NCBI RefSeq assembly: GCF_000211815.1
Contig: NZ_GL890851.1
Coordinates: 12,406 to 76,405, forward strand
DNA from: Moorena producens 3L
GTDB lineage: Bacteria > Cyanobacteriota > Cyanobacteriia > Cyanobacteriales > Coleofasciculaceae
Reading direction: 5' to 3'
DNA length: 64,000 nucleotides
The position numbers were made by a program, and so were the translations under genes. How positions within the stretch are numbered: the first letter of the stretch is position 1; each line of letters opens with the position of its first letter. Under the pieces are notes generated by a model, which saw nothing but the letters and a program-made list of their open reading frames with translations, was not told where the DNA came from and did not search any database. Positions 43,765 to 53,747 of this stretch are shown piece by piece.

Positions 43765-46700
43765 GTTCATGAGCTGCTTAATCTGTTTCAATAACTGGGT
43801 CATTGACTGAGAATGCCAGTGTACAATCTGAGTAGCAATTTTCTCAAGCAGCAACTCCAACTGAGAATTCGAGTTACTACTGTTACTACTCTGGATTACT
43901 GGATCGTGCTGCTTAGCCTCTAATCGATGATCCAAAACCAGAATGGGTGGTCGCTCTGGCAATTGAGCAAGAGTTATCAATCCTTTCGAATGTTCTGAAG
44001 GATTAGTGAGATCTGTTAATCGAATCAGCAGCAAGTCCACACTTTTTCCCTGAATTTGACGGTATACTTCTGCCCAAGAACAGGCCACTAAGCTGCAATA
44101 ACCAGCAGTTTGTAAGTATTGAATCAGTGCCTGTAGCCAAGATGTTGATGATTTTCCGGCCATTGACAACCCGTAGGATAAGTGAGAGGATTCAAGGTTC
44201 AACCTGTTAACCTGTAACGGATTACCCCTAAACTTTGTCCTCTGCTCCCCCGTGTCCATCACTAAAATGGTAGGCTTGCAACTGATTCCAGCTGCCACTT
44301 GAATGACTTGCAGTATGGCAGCCATCTTTTGTTGATTATTTGGTGCTAAACAGGGATAGACCGAAAGACCAGTTACTTGATTAGCAGCTTCTGTAGTTTG
44401 GTGATCCAGGGTTACTAGTGGTAAAGTACTCAAGCAAGGATATGATGAAAACTGATTCAAGTAGATTAAAGGGTTTATCAGTCGAGCACCATTTAATACA
44501 ATCACATCTGGATTCCAAACCCGGCTCAATAACTCAGCTTGATCGAAATCATCGGCTTCGAGTACCCGATAATTGAGGTCTAAGTTTTCTAGACTCAATA
44601 GTGAAGTTAACTCATAAGTCAGTGCAGACGAGTCAGGGTTCTGGTAGGACTCTACAGAATAGCCTTTTCGCCCATCACCAGGATTGAGATAGAGAATCGT
44701 TAGCACACTACTGGTATTACTCTCATCTTTAGCCAGCCGAGACAGGTTTTCTCGTAATGCTTCCTCTTGTACTGGCAGACTTAAGAAACCATCAGCTTTG
44801 TTGTGGGTGGCCTGCTGTTTTTCGGCCTGGGTGGCTGTTACCAAAACCGGGATGTGATTAGTTTGGGCATCGGACTTTAGCAGTGTTAGGACATCCCAAC
44901 CAGAAAGTTTTGGTAGTAGGGGATTGAGTAAAATAGCATAGGGTTGTAGACGACGGGCTTTTTCGATTGCTTCCGTACCAGAGCGGGCAACCACCACCCA
45001 ATAGCCTAAACTCTTGAGCTGTTCCGTCAATCCTTCCAGGTAACGAGGTACAGCTTCCACAATTAACACTAAACGGTTGGGCGTCGAAGATGGGGGGTGA
45101 GACCTTGCCGTAGGGGCAATCTCTGATAGTTGCTCATCCCAATTGTCCAATTGATCAGATGAAGCGTGGGGAGGACAGGGGGGGAAGAGTAAGGTAAACT
45201 GACTACCGAGCCCTGCCTTGGAAATAAACGAGACATCTCCACCATGCAAGTGAGCTAGATGTTGTGTTAAGACTAATCCCAGACCCGTCCCCTCAAAGCT
45301 ACGAGTCAGAGGCTTTTCCAGCTGTTGGAATTTCTGAAAGATCAAGTGCTGTTTATCAGCAGGAATACCAATGCCAGTGTCCCAGACCGTGAAAGCAATC
45401 CAACCTTGCCACCAATTGACCTTCAGACCAATTTCACCACTGCCATCGGTAAACTTAAGGGCATTAGAAAACAGATGGGCCAACATTTGCCGTAAACGCA
45501 ACTCGTCAGCAATCAGCATCTCTAAACTTGCTTCAATCTCTAGGGTGAATTTTGTGGGATAATCTCGATTGTTGTCCTCCGAGTGTTTTGAGTCTATTTC
45601 AGAGCGAGCCTGGTCATAAGCGCGATCGCATACAGTCCGAATTGGCACCGGTTCGAGGGTAAGTTTCAGTTGACCAGTCTCCATACGGGTCAAATCGAGA
45701 ATATCGTTGACCACGGTCATTAGCTTACGCCCACTCTGATAAATTAACTGCGCATAACGGGATTGACGTTGATTGAGTTCCCCTAGGGCTTGGTCTTTCA
45801 ACAAAGTTGACAAACCCAAAATCGCAGTTATAGGTGTTTTCAGTTCATGGCTAATACAAGCTAAAAACTCATCTTTGAGTCGGTTTAGTTGCACTAAATC
45901 AGCATTTTTTGCTGCCAGTTCTTGGGCAAAGAGTCGTTGCTCTGTGGTATCTTGAGCCAACACTAGGTACAATTGAGAGTTAGGTGACTCAGACCGAGAT
46001 ATTGGAGATGGGGAATAGTTAAAAGCTACCTTAGGCTCGCAACTGTCAGTTTCTAGTCCTCCTTCCCAAAGAGCAGCGATAGCAGGTGACAGAGGAATTT
46101 TGACAAACGAGAATACCCGCTCCTGGCTGTTTGAAAGAGTTGGATCAGTTGGCGCAGCGGTTTCCTGGCAGGGGGTATGGTTTGCCCCGGTTTTCTTGAC
46201 TGGTGGTGAAAAGAGCAGCACGCGCTCGTGAATAGTGGTTGCTGCTTGATAGGGAGTATCAAGAGCACAGTATTGCCCAACAGCAGCTTGTTCAGATGTT
46301 TTGTCTCCCTGGTCACAAACATTGCCCACAGATAATGGCCATTGTCCTGGAGATCGAGGAGCAGATTGGTTATGGAAGGTTGGGGAATTCTGGGTATCAG
46401 GCTGACGCCACTGGAAGTCTAACGATGTCCTAGGCTCTTCCATCGATTGCTTCAAACCTTCCTTACTGACTTCCCTCGGTACATGATTAGATAAGAGACG
46501 ATTGTAAGAAGAACGGTAGGGTATCTTTTCCCTAGCTCCAGGGTTTTTCATAGCAGAGGTAGTATTCTTAGTGCCTGTGGTGCTACTATTTCCCGGAGTC
46601 CCCTCGGATGATGTCTCAATCTGCTCACGCCAGGTCAGATTCTCAACTAAAACTTTTCCCGTCGAGGTTTGTATGCTTAGGGGTAATGGCAGTTGTTCTA

Positions 46701-47424
46701 ACAGTTGCACTAAGGGTTTCATGCCCTTGAACTGGGCACTGTAAGTTAGGGCTTCTTCCTGAGTTTTCAGTCCTGAGTTGATTCGAGATGATAATCCTAG
46801 GGAATTGGCCCAAGAACTCTTGGCTGTTAATCCATAGTGTGGGTGGTGAGTCCTGAGGGGATTAGGGTTCAGTCCCTTGGGTTGAGTACGCTTTACTATC
46901 GATTCAGAACGTTGTTGGGTGAATGTGGATGCTAAGAATTTTAACAGCAGGCAACTGTTAAGGAGTCCGATAAATTTCTGGTCCCCATCTACTAATGCCC
47001 AGTGTTCCTGATCTGGGATGGGGAATTGGTTAAATTCTCTATCCCAGTTTCTGCCCAACTCCCCTAACCCCCCCTCCCTACTTCCATGGTCTTGTAGGTA
47101 GTACCAGAATTGGTTTAGACTCAGCTTACCTGGTAGGATGGTTATGGGTTCAATGATGTTTGGCTGTATCCAAGATAGTGGTTTGTGAAGAAAACCAGTT
47201 GTCATTGTTGCTCCTGAGCTACCTACCTTAGCGTATGAGAGCAGGTGAGGCATGATCTGCCTTAGGTTAACCACTCCCACAGGATATTGCTGTTCGCTGA
47301 CTACCACAATCGAGTCATGCCTTGAAGCATGAAAAATATCAAGAATAGTAGCCAAATCAGAAGTCCTTTGACAAATAGGAACTAGCTCGGCAAATTTTTG
47401 GATACTGGGAGTAGGCATCGACAT
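43753..47424 (-). CDS. Hybrid sensor histidine kinase with CBS-like N-terminus and degenerate receivers
   Basis: The product of about 1223 residues starts with a CBS-like region (RHDSIVVVSEQQYPVGVVNL near residue 36, a second half near residue 148), a low-complexity linker, and a weak PAS-like part ending in LYLVLAQDTTEQRLF. The HisKA box CISHELKTP has H526. An HATPase domain follows (NALKF, DTGIGIPADKQ, GTGLGL). Then comes a receiver-like domain whose phosphoacceptor block reads LLNPLLPKLSG, asparagine (N834) replacing aspartate, plus two further receiver-like segments without clear acidic sites. It is divergent from kaiA across 311 bp. A TTG six bases upstream of the chosen ATG is also in frame. 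Cytoplasmic; no membrane segment. Confidence 0.85.
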   Translation of the reverse strand: MSMPTPSIQKFAELVPICQRTSDLATILDIFHASRHDSIVVVSEQQYPVGVVNLRQIMPHLLSYAKVGSSGATMTTGFLHKPLSWIQPNIIEPITILPGKLSLNQFWYYLQDHGSREGGLGELGRNWDREFNQFPIPDQEHWALVDGDQKFIGLLNSCLLLKFLASTFTQQRSESIVKRTQPKGLNPNPLRTHHPHYGLTAKSSWANSLGLSSRINSGLKTQEEALTYSAQFKGMKPLVQLLEQLPLPLSIQTSTGKVLVENLTWREQIETSSEGTPGNSSTTGTKNTTSAMKNPGAREKIPYRSSYNRLLSNHVPREVSKEGLKQSMEEPRTSLDFQWRQPDTQNSPTFHNQSAPRSPGQWPLSVGNVCDQGDKTSEQAAVGQYCALDTPYQAATTIHERVLLFSPPVKKTGANHTPCQETAAPTDPTLSNSQERVFSFVKIPLSPAIAALWEGGLETDSCEPKVAFNYSPSPISRSESPNSQLYLVLAQDTTEQRLFAQELAAKNADLVQLNRLKDEFLACISHELKTPITAILGLSTLLKDQALGELNQRQSRYAQLIYQSGRKLMTVVNDILDLTRMETGQLKLTLEPVPIRTVCDRAYDQARSEIDSKHSEDNNRDYPTKFTLEIEASLEMLIADELRLRQMLAHLFSNALKFTDGSGEIGLKVNWWQGWIAFTVWDTGIGIPADKQHLIFQKFQQLEKPLTRSFEGTGLGLVLTQHLAHLHGGDVSFISKAGLGSQFTLLFPPCPPHASSDQLDNWDEQLSEIAPTARSHPPSSTPNRLVLIVEAVPRYLEGLTEQLKSLGYWVVVARSGTEAIEKARRLQPYAILLNPLLPKLSGWDVLTLLKSDAQTNHIPVLVTATQAEKQQATHNKADGFLSLPVQEEALRENLSRLAKDESNTSSVLTILYLNPGDGRKGYSVESYQNPDSSALTYELTSLLSLENLDLNYRVLEADDFDQAELLSRVWNPDVIVLNGARLINPLIYLNQFSSYPCLSTLPLVTLDHQTTEAANQVTGLSVYPCLAPNNQQKMAAILQVIQVAAGISCKPTILVMDTGEQRTKFRGNPLQVNRLNLESSHLSYGLSMAGKSSTSWLQALIQYLQTAGYCSLVACSWAEVYRQIQGKSVDLLLIRLTDLTNPSEHSKGLITLAQLPERPPILVLDHRLEAKQHDPVIQSSNSSNSNSQLELLLEKIATQIVHWHSQSMTQLLKQIKQLMNPTL

Positions 47425-47430
47425 AACCAA

Positions 47431-47735
47431 TCTAGCTTCAACAGCGGTTGAGCCCTACAGTAGCAACACATCCTCCTAAAGTAGCAACAAAGGAATTCAC
47501 TCAAACCCAACAGGGCATGGGCGATCCCCTAATGCTTGAAGAGCAAGTACTTTTCAATATACTGCTCAACACTGGGCATATAGTGAGGCGCGAAATCAAA
47601 ATTAATTTCAATTATCAGACTGTTTCAATTCAATTTAATTTATATTAAGCTCATTGTTAAAAAAAATGTTAAAATTTTACTGGTTTAAGGACTCTTATAT
47701 AGTAAGAGTAACCAGTTTGTTATTCCAGACCTGTT
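47431..47735. promoter_or_regulatory. Divergent promoter region between the histidine kinase and kaiA
   Basis: These 305 bp must hold promoters for both the kinase gene and kaiA. The half near kaiA is AT-rich. A 66-codon open frame at 47448-47648 has no support as a gene. I could not place -10 or -35 boxes with confidence. Confidence 0.45.
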
Positions 47736-48656
47736 GTGTTGCTTTCCCAACTAACCATATGTACGCTGATCAGTTCTGATTCCCTAGCTCAATCCCTTTC
47801 TCAGGTTTTGGGTAGCGAGCAGTATATTATACACTCTACTAGCTCCGAATCTGAATTTTTCGAGGTGGTTGAGCAACATAAACAGGATCTTGATTGTTTG
47901 GTATTGCAGGATACCGACACACTTCCCAAGGTGATCCACTACTTGTACCTGCAAGGAACCACCTTACCTGCAGTATTTTTGCGGTCGGACTCCCCAGAAA
48001 TCCCCCCTAGGGTTGACAGCAATCAACAGCTGGCTTCTAACCAGACGACGGATAAATTCACCGCTAGGTCTAGCGCTCATCTGTTCCATCCGGCAGAAGT
48101 CGAACTTAGTATTCACCAATTACCTGAGATTGGCGATTTCATCCAACAGGCGATGACAGAGTTTTTGTCCCTAGCTCCCGCCTGTAACTTACCCAGGTCA
48201 TCTGGCCCAGTTTATCCTAACCTCGCAGTAGCTAATTACAGTTTCTTGAGTAAGCAGCAGCATCGGTTAGCTGAAAAGCTCAGGGAAAGACTTGGATACC
48301 TTGGTGTGTACTACAAGAGAAATCCTCGGCTTTTTTTTCGTAATCTATCTCTCAACGACAGGGATGAGCTGTTAGAACACTTAAGATCACAGTATCGTCA
48401 AATTGTTCTACAGTACTTTGCACCGGGAGATACCCTAAACCAAGACATCGATCATTTTGTAGAACAAGTGTTTTTTGCGGATATTTCTATATCTAAGATT
48501 GTGGAAATTCATATGGAACTGATGGATGAATTTTCCAAACAGTTGCAGCTGGAAGGGCGTAGAGAGGATATACTGCTGGATTATCGCCTGACGTTAATCG
48601 ACGTGATTGCTCACTTAGGTGAAATGTATCGCCGCTCCATCCCCAGAGAACTGTAA
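47736..48656 (+). CDS. kaiA: Circadian clock protein KaiA
   Basis: The 306-residue protein stimulates KaiC autophosphorylation by holding its C-terminal tail. It is full length: an N-terminal pseudo-receiver domain (residues 1-130) without a receiver aspartate, a linker, and the C-terminal four-helix domain with FLSKQQHRLAEKLRERLGYL near residue 169, YYKRNPRLFFRNLS near 192 and DILLDYRLTLIDVIAHLGEM near 281. Some filamentous cyanobacteria have only the C-terminal half, so the intact form is informative. The start is GTG. kaiB follows after 127 bp. Confidence 0.97.
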   Translation: MLLSQLTICTLISSDSLAQSLSQVLGSEQYIIHSTSSESEFFEVVEQHKQDLDCLVLQDTDTLPKVIHYLYLQGTTLPAVFLRSDSPEIPPRVDSNQQLASNQTTDKFTARSSAHLFHPAEVELSIHQLPEIGDFIQQAMTEFLSLAPACNLPRSSGPVYPNLAVANYSFLSKQQHRLAEKLRERLGYLGVYYKRNPRLFFRNLSLNDRDELLEHLRSQYRQIVLQYFAPGDTLNQDIDHFVEQVFFADISISKIVEIHMELMDEFSKQLQLEGRREDILLDYRLTLIDVIAHLGEMYRRSIPREL

Positions 48657-48783
48657 GATCAGCATAATCGGATCAACATTGAGTAGTAAGCTTGATGGGA
48701 GGCTCTCCTAAAAAACCGTTTCCTTGAGTTCCTTGATCCCTTGTATTGACCTTTAACCCATCTTCTCCTAAACTTAAGAGCCT

Positions 48784-49098
48784 ATGAGTTCCTATAAAAA
48801 AACTTATGTTCTCAAGCTTTATGTAGCTGGGAACACCCCCAACTCCGTCAGGGCTTTGAGAACACTGAAAACTATTCTCGAACAGGAATTCCAAGGGGTT
48901 TACGCTCTCAAAGTAATTGATGTTCTCAAGAGCCCCCAACTAGCTGAGGAAGATAAAATTTTGGCAACACCAACCTTGGCAAAAGTTTTACCGCCTCCTG
49001 TGCGAAAAATCATTGGGGATCTCTCGGATCGAGAAAAAGTCTTGATCGGCTTAGATTTGCTCTATGAAGAACTCCGTGAAGGAGATTTGGATTTCTAA
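48784..49098 (+). CDS. kaiB: Circadian clock protein KaiB
   Basis: The 104-residue thioredoxin-like protein switches fold to bind the KaiC CI ring during the dephosphorylation phase and sequesters KaiA. The family start YVLKLYVAGNTPNSVRALRT, the middle YALKVIDVLKSPQLAEEDKI and LATPTLAKVLPPPVRKIIGD are all conserved. The length is normal. It is 95 bp upstream of kaiC on the same strand and probably co-transcribed with it. The 127-bp gap from kaiA could hold a separate kaiBC promoter. Confidence 0.98.
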   Translation: MSSYKKTYVLKLYVAGNTPNSVRALRTLKTILEQEFQGVYALKVIDVLKSPQLAEEDKILATPTLAKVLPPPVRKIIGDLSDREKVLIGLDLLYEELREGDLDF

Positions 49099-49193
49099 AT
49101 ATCTTATACCATTTTAGATTAATAGTCAAGATTTAGCAAGTCAGCAACACCATTAAACTTTTTTTTGATTAAGAACATTTACTTAAGACCAAT

Positions 49194-50753
49194 ATGAATC
49201 AATTTAATCAAAATGAACTATATCAAAACTCAGTAACAACGGTCGGTGTCCAGAAAATACGGACAATGATCGAAGGCTTCGATGAAATCTCTCATGGGGG
49301 TTTACCATCTGGTAGAACCACCCTGGTCAGTGGAACGTCTGGCACTGGAAAAACTCTATTAGCCGTTCAATTTCTCTACAACGGCATTAGCAATTTTGAT
49401 GAAGCTGGTGTGTTTGTTACATTTGAAGAATCACCCACAGATATCAGCAAAAATGCATCAAGCTTTGGTTGGGAGCTAAATAAACTAGTTAATGAAGGCA
49501 AGCTATTTATTCTGGATGCTTCCCCGGATCCAGAAGGACAGGACATTGTCGGCAACTTCGACCTGTCTGCCCTGATCGAGCGTATTCAGTACGCCATTCA
49601 CAAATACAAAGCCAAGCGAGTTTCCATTGACTCAATCACTGCCATATTTCAGCAGTACGATGCTGCTTCTGTGGTACGTCGAGAAATTTTTCGCCTAGTG
49701 GCACGCCTGAAAAGCATTGGCGTAACCACCATTATGACTACAGAGCGAGTTGAAGAGTATGGACCAGTAGCTAGATTCGGGGTGGAAGAGTTTGTCTCGG
49801 ATAATGTGGTCATTGTCCGTAATGTTCTGGAAGGGGAACGCCGACGCCGCACTATAGAAATTCTCAAGCTGCGGGGTACCACCCATATGAAAGGAGAATA
49901 CCCCTTTACGATTACGGATCAAGGGATCAATATCTTCCCCTTAGGAGCAATGCGACTGACTCAACGGTCTTCCATGGCCAGAGTGTCTTCCGGAATCAAC
50001 ACTCTTGATGTTATGTGTGGTGGTGGTTTCTTTAAGGATTCCATTATCCTGGCAACGGGTGCCACAGGTACTGGCAAAACCTTGTTAGTGAGCAAGTTTA
50101 TCCAAAATGCTTGCATACAAGGTGATCGCGCGATTTTGTTTGCTTACGAAGAATCTCGGGCTCAGCTATCTCGTAATGCATCGTCTTGGGGCATTAATTT
50201 TGAGGAAATGGAACAAAAGGGTTTATTAAAAATTCTTTGTTCTTATCCAGAATCAGCGGGGTTAGAAGACCACTTACAACGGATAAAAACAGAAATTGCT
50301 GAATTTAAACCCTCTCGCATTGCCATCGACTCTCTTTCTGCTTTAGCACGGGGAGTGAGCAACAATGCCTTTCGGCAGTTTGTGATTGGTGTGACGGGCT
50401 ATGCGAAGCAAGAAGAAATAACTGGATTTTTTACCAATACCACAGATAAATTTATGGGAGCTCACTCCATTACCGATTCCCATATTTCTACAATTACTGA
50501 CACAATTATAATGCTACAGTATGTGGAAATTCGTGGTGAAATGTCCCGTGCTATCAATGTATTTAAGATGCGTGGCTCTTGGCATGATACAGGTATCCGA
50601 GAGTACACTATCAGTAAGGATGGACCAGAAATTAAGGATTCCTTCCGCAATTACGAACGAATTATCAGTGGTTCTCCCACTCGGATTCCCGTCGATGAAA
50701 AGAGCGAACTCTCTCGGATTGTTAAAGGCGTTCGTGATAAGTCGGGGGAATAA
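49194..50753 (+). CDS. kaiC: Circadian clock ATPase/kinase KaiC
   Basis: The 519-residue protein has the duplicated RecA-like CI and CII domains, with Walker A motifs GTSGTGKT near residue 47 and GATGTGKT near residue 289. The phosphorylation region ITDSHISTITDT is intact: T427, S432 and T433 correspond to T426, S431 and T432 of the well-studied Synechococcus protein. The C-terminal tail that KaiA grips (IISGSPTRIPVDEKSELSRI) is present. All features of a functional clock core are present. It is the last gene of the cluster; the sequence after its stop is repeat-rich. Confidence 0.98.
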   Translation: MNQFNQNELYQNSVTTVGVQKIRTMIEGFDEISHGGLPSGRTTLVSGTSGTGKTLLAVQFLYNGISNFDEAGVFVTFEESPTDISKNASSFGWELNKLVNEGKLFILDASPDPEGQDIVGNFDLSALIERIQYAIHKYKAKRVSIDSITAIFQQYDAASVVRREIFRLVARLKSIGVTTIMTTERVEEYGPVARFGVEEFVSDNVVIVRNVLEGERRRRTIEILKLRGTTHMKGEYPFTITDQGINIFPLGAMRLTQRSSMARVSSGINTLDVMCGGGFFKDSIILATGATGTGKTLLVSKFIQNACIQGDRAILFAYEESRAQLSRNASSWGINFEEMEQKGLLKILCSYPESAGLEDHLQRIKTEIAEFKPSRIAIDSLSALARGVSNNAFRQFVIGVTGYAKQEEITGFFTNTTDKFMGAHSITDSHISTITDTIIMLQYVEIRGEMSRAINVFKMRGSWHDTGIREYTISKDGPEIKDSFRNYERIISGSPTRIPVDEKSELSRIVKGVRDKSGE

Positions 50754-50769
50754 TATCTAGTCTTATTAA

Positions 50770-51038
50770 GTAAGCATTCAGCTATCAGCATTCAGCTATC
50801 AGCTTTTGAATAAAACCAGTAAGCTGTCGCGTATTTAAACTCCCTTTGATTAAATCAGAAAAAAAAACTGAAACTCTTTTACATTCTGCCTTCTGCCTTC
50901 TGCCTTCTGCCTTCTGCCTTGGTGTTGTAGAATTTAAATGCACAACAGCTTAACCATTGGTTTAATCTCTGTTACGTCAGCTCACGGCACCTCAAGTAGC
51001 GTGAGCTTTTAGCTCACGGCTGACGGCTGAATGCTTAC
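50770..51038. repeat. Family E element, copy 3, containing a MITE
   Basis: Inverted termini GTAAGCATTCAGC (50770) and GCTGAATGCTTAC (to 51038), each with short AGCTATC or CTGACGG repeats. The interior has TTTAATCTCTGTTACGTCAG, nearly as in copy 2. An IS630-derived MITE is inserted at 50822-50950. Confidence 0.75.
50822..50950. mobile_element. IS630-derived MITE
   Basis: Termini AGCTGTCGCGTATTTAAA and TTTAAATGCACAACAGCT are 15-of-18 inverted repeats, closely matching the ends of the IS630 element at 34.5-35.75 kb. TA lies on both sides (50820-50821 and 50951-50952). The 129-bp element has no coding capacity; its interior carries a CTTCTGC tandem repeat. Confidence 0.85.
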
Positions 51039-51065
51039 CTTATTAATCACTTCGTATTCAGGAAA

Positions 51066-51330
51066 ATCGTTAATTGTTAATTGTTAATTGTTAATTGCTA
51101 ATTCATCCTTTACCCCTTTGGGGAATTAAAAATTAAAAATTAAAAATTAAAAATTTACGCATCAAGTTTAGAACAAATTTTGAATTAATTAATTCCGGGT
51201 ACAAGCCCCCACTGATTGTCATTTTGAATTAATAATTTTTAATTTTGAATTGGAGCGTTCGCGAAGCGTGACCAAAGGTCAAGCGAGTTGACTATTGACA
51301 ATTTTCAATTTTCAATTTTCAATTGACGAA
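51066..51330. repeat. AT-rich heptamer/octamer tandem tracts before the LOG gene
   Basis: Tracts of TTAATTG, AATTAAAA and CAATTTT units occupy this stretch, interrupted by a family G palindrome near 51256-51285 (GTTCGCGAAGCGTGACC with GGTCAAGCG). No gene is visible. Confidence 0.75.
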
Positions 51331-51365
51331 AAACCTTTAATGATAAGTAGTCAACTGGATACGAT

Positions 51366-52433
51366 ATGACCCTATCTCCTTCTGCGGATGGCTTCAACTC
51401 ACTGTCAACGGATTTAGCAACACTGATTGACCAGCTACCTAATCTAGAAAATCGTAAATTGATCAAACGGTCTCTGGCAGTGCTAGTGCGACTAACTGGG
51501 GAAGAAATTGACCGTCTGGACTGGAAAATAATCACCGCTTCTCTAGAAGATATGGAGCGGGCATTTCAAGTTTTTTATCCCTATCGTCATGTTCGGAAAG
51601 TTACCATTTTCGGTTCCTCACGCCTTGCCCCAAATACTCCTGAATATCAGCTGGCAGCTGAATTTGCCTATCATTTAACCCAGCAGGGATTTATGGTAAT
51701 GACTGGTGCTGGTGGTGGCATTATGGAGGCAGGAAACAAAGGTGCTGGCTCTAAGCATTCGTTTGGTCTGAATATTCAACTACCGTTTGAGCACGGATCA
51801 AATTCGTTTATCGCAGGGGATCCCAAGCTAATTGAGTTCAAGTATTTTTTCACTCGCAAGCTATTTTTCATCAAGGAAACGGATGCGCTTACCTTATTTC
51901 CTGGTGGCTTTGGTACTCAGGATGAAGCCTTTGAGTCTTTAACCCTTTGTCAGACAGGACGATTAGAACCAACTCCTTTAGTACTGATTGATAAACCTGG
52001 TGGCACCTACTGGAAAGATTGGGATGCTTATATTCACAAGCACCTCATGCAACGGGGTTTGATCAGGCCAGAGGATTCCAGTCTCTATACCATCACAGAT
52101 AACTTAGATGTGGCTTACGAAACCATTAATCGGTTTTACCGGGTTTATCACTCTAGCCGCTATGTCAGAGATCAATTCGTGATTCGCCTCAAATCTGAGT
52201 TGTCAAACCCTGAGGTTGAACAGCTAAATCAGCATTTTAGCGATATCTTGGTTCAGGGACGGATTGAGAAAAGTCAGGTTTTACCGGAAGAACTACCTGA
52301 TGAAACCGCTGAACTCCCCCGTCTGGTTTTCCACTTCAATCGACGAGATGTTAGCCGTCTTTACCAGCTACTCGCTACTATTAATCACATGGGTGTTTCC
52401 GAAGAAAGTACAACTCATCCGGAACTGAAATAA
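51366..52433 (+). CDS. LOG-family Rossmann-fold nucleotide-binding protein
   Basis: The 355-residue protein has the LOG/TIGR00730 fold: VTIFGSSRLAPNTPEYQLAA near residue 79, MTGAGGGIMEAGNKGA near residue 117 and the motif PGGFGTQDEAFESL near residue 179. Characterised members cleave cytokinin ribotides or other nucleotide monophosphates at the N-glycosidic bond. It has N- and C-terminal extensions of about 75 and 100 residues compared with the small plant-type LOG proteins, as is usual for cyanobacterial forms. The substrate is unknown. Confidence 0.88.
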   Translation: MTLSPSADGFNSLSTDLATLIDQLPNLENRKLIKRSLAVLVRLTGEEIDRLDWKIITASLEDMERAFQVFYPYRHVRKVTIFGSSRLAPNTPEYQLAAEFAYHLTQQGFMVMTGAGGGIMEAGNKGAGSKHSFGLNIQLPFEHGSNSFIAGDPKLIEFKYFFTRKLFFIKETDALTLFPGGFGTQDEAFESLTLCQTGRLEPTPLVLIDKPGGTYWKDWDAYIHKHLMQRGLIRPEDSSLYTITDNLDVAYETINRFYRVYHSSRYVRDQFVIRLKSELSNPEVEQLNQHFSDILVQGRIEKSQVLPEELPDETAELPRLVFHFNRRDVSRLYQLLATINHMGVSEESTTHPELK

Positions 52434-52537
52434 GGCTTGGATGCTTGCATCCTTAAAATACACAGGAGGCTCGACCAATGACCAATACCGGAAATGACCC
52501 ACTCTCTTGCTGGTAATGGAATTAGAGCGACTTGATC

Positions 52538-53413
52538 TTAAAATTCCAGAAAGGGTGCTTGCGTGATCGCATCTAAGTCAACAGACTGCAATAATTTCAC
52601 CCAATCCTTGATCAGCAGGTCATTGCTAGAATTTTGCTGACGTAGCTTAGCTAGAGCATTAAGGGTATCATACCAGATCCCTGATCTGGCATAGATAATC
52701 GCTTTCTGTTCTAATGTCGCTTGGTCTAACTGATTTTTGAGGGATGGGTTGAGTGACATCCGTTTTACCCACCCTGTCACTACAGGAGATCCCAGTCGCT
52801 CACATTTAACCACAAAGTACCAACGATACTGTTTACCAACCTCAAGGGAGGCGACTGTTGATGGAAGTTCGATGCCTACTACACTTGGTGAGGAAGATGA
52901 GGCAACAAATTTAGTCCAGTAGATTTCGTTATGGTTTTCATCTTGTAGCACAAACTCCAAAGGCAAGTCCGGTGTCAGGGCATAGGGAACATAAAACCAG
53001 AAGGTGGGATGAGAAACAACGGTTAAGCCGAAAACCGATTCTGATGCAATTTGACCCTCACTGGCAATGGTGGGGCTAGCAGGGACCAAGGCAGTCAAAG
53101 GTGGCTCGACTTTTGGACATCCCCCACGGCTTGCCGCTGCTTTTCGTTTACCGGGTACACCTCGTTCCGGTACATTTGGTGGCACCCAATCTAGACTGAT
53201 ACCTAATGGCTGTGGATTCCTTGAAGTAATTCGCTCTTGCTCTCGGTGGTTTTGAGCCACTTCTGCTGTTGGAGAACGTTGATTTGAGTCCAACCGGGAA
53301 TTGCTAGGATTAGCTGTTGAAATCCCTGGCAAGGCAATACTGCTACTAAAGCTGACAATTGCTAATGCAATTCCTAAGATTGGCGGTGCTAACGGTAGTT
53401 TTATCTTGCTCAT
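52538..53413 (-). CDS. DUF928 domain secreted protein
   Basis: The 291-residue protein has a signal peptide (about residues 8-34), a variable linker, and the DUF928 domain with RGGCPKVEPPLTALVPAS near residue 96, HPTFWFYVPYALTPDLPLEF near residue 135 and VGKQYRWYFVVKC near residue 196. Two cysteines in conserved positions may form a disulphide. DUF928 proteins are common in cyanobacteria and often occur near CHAT/TPR genes, though none is close here. Function unknown; expected in the periplasm. Confidence 0.85.
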   Translation of the reverse strand: MSKIKLPLAPPILGIALAIVSFSSSIALPGISTANPSNSRLDSNQRSPTAEVAQNHREQERITSRNPQPLGISLDWVPPNVPERGVPGKRKAAASRGGCPKVEPPLTALVPASPTIASEGQIASESVFGLTVVSHPTFWFYVPYALTPDLPLEFVLQDENHNEIYWTKFVASSSSPSVVGIELPSTVASLEVGKQYRWYFVVKCERLGSPVVTGWVKRMSLNPSLKNQLDQATLEQKAIIYARSGIWYDTLNALAKLRQQNSSNDLLIKDWVKLLQSVDLDAITQAPFLEF

Positions 53414-53747
53414 GATTCATAAAGAGTAATTTTGAAGGAATGTTTTCCTTGTAATTGGTCAGGTGATTGGTCAGTTGTTAGTTACTATCCCTAATTTTTT
53501 CGATATCGTTGCTAGGCTCATGATCACTCAATTGAGTGTATAGCGCTACGGGCAATGGCATTGGCAAGAGGCAAAATTTTACTACAAAAGCTTTTCAGGT
53601 TGTATCAATTTCCTAACCTTAATGGGTAGTGCTATATCTAATTTTTACTACTGACCAGTGATTATTTTCTATATCTAGTTTGGGGTCTTCAGTACCTTTT
53701 ATGCGAAAGTTCCAGTTAAAAAACTCATAAAGCTTACTTTACAAGCG

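Noticed and set aside
47448..47648. 66-codon open frame upstream of kaiA
   Set aside because: It lies in the divergent promoter region, lacks a ribosome site and its 3' half is AT-driven.
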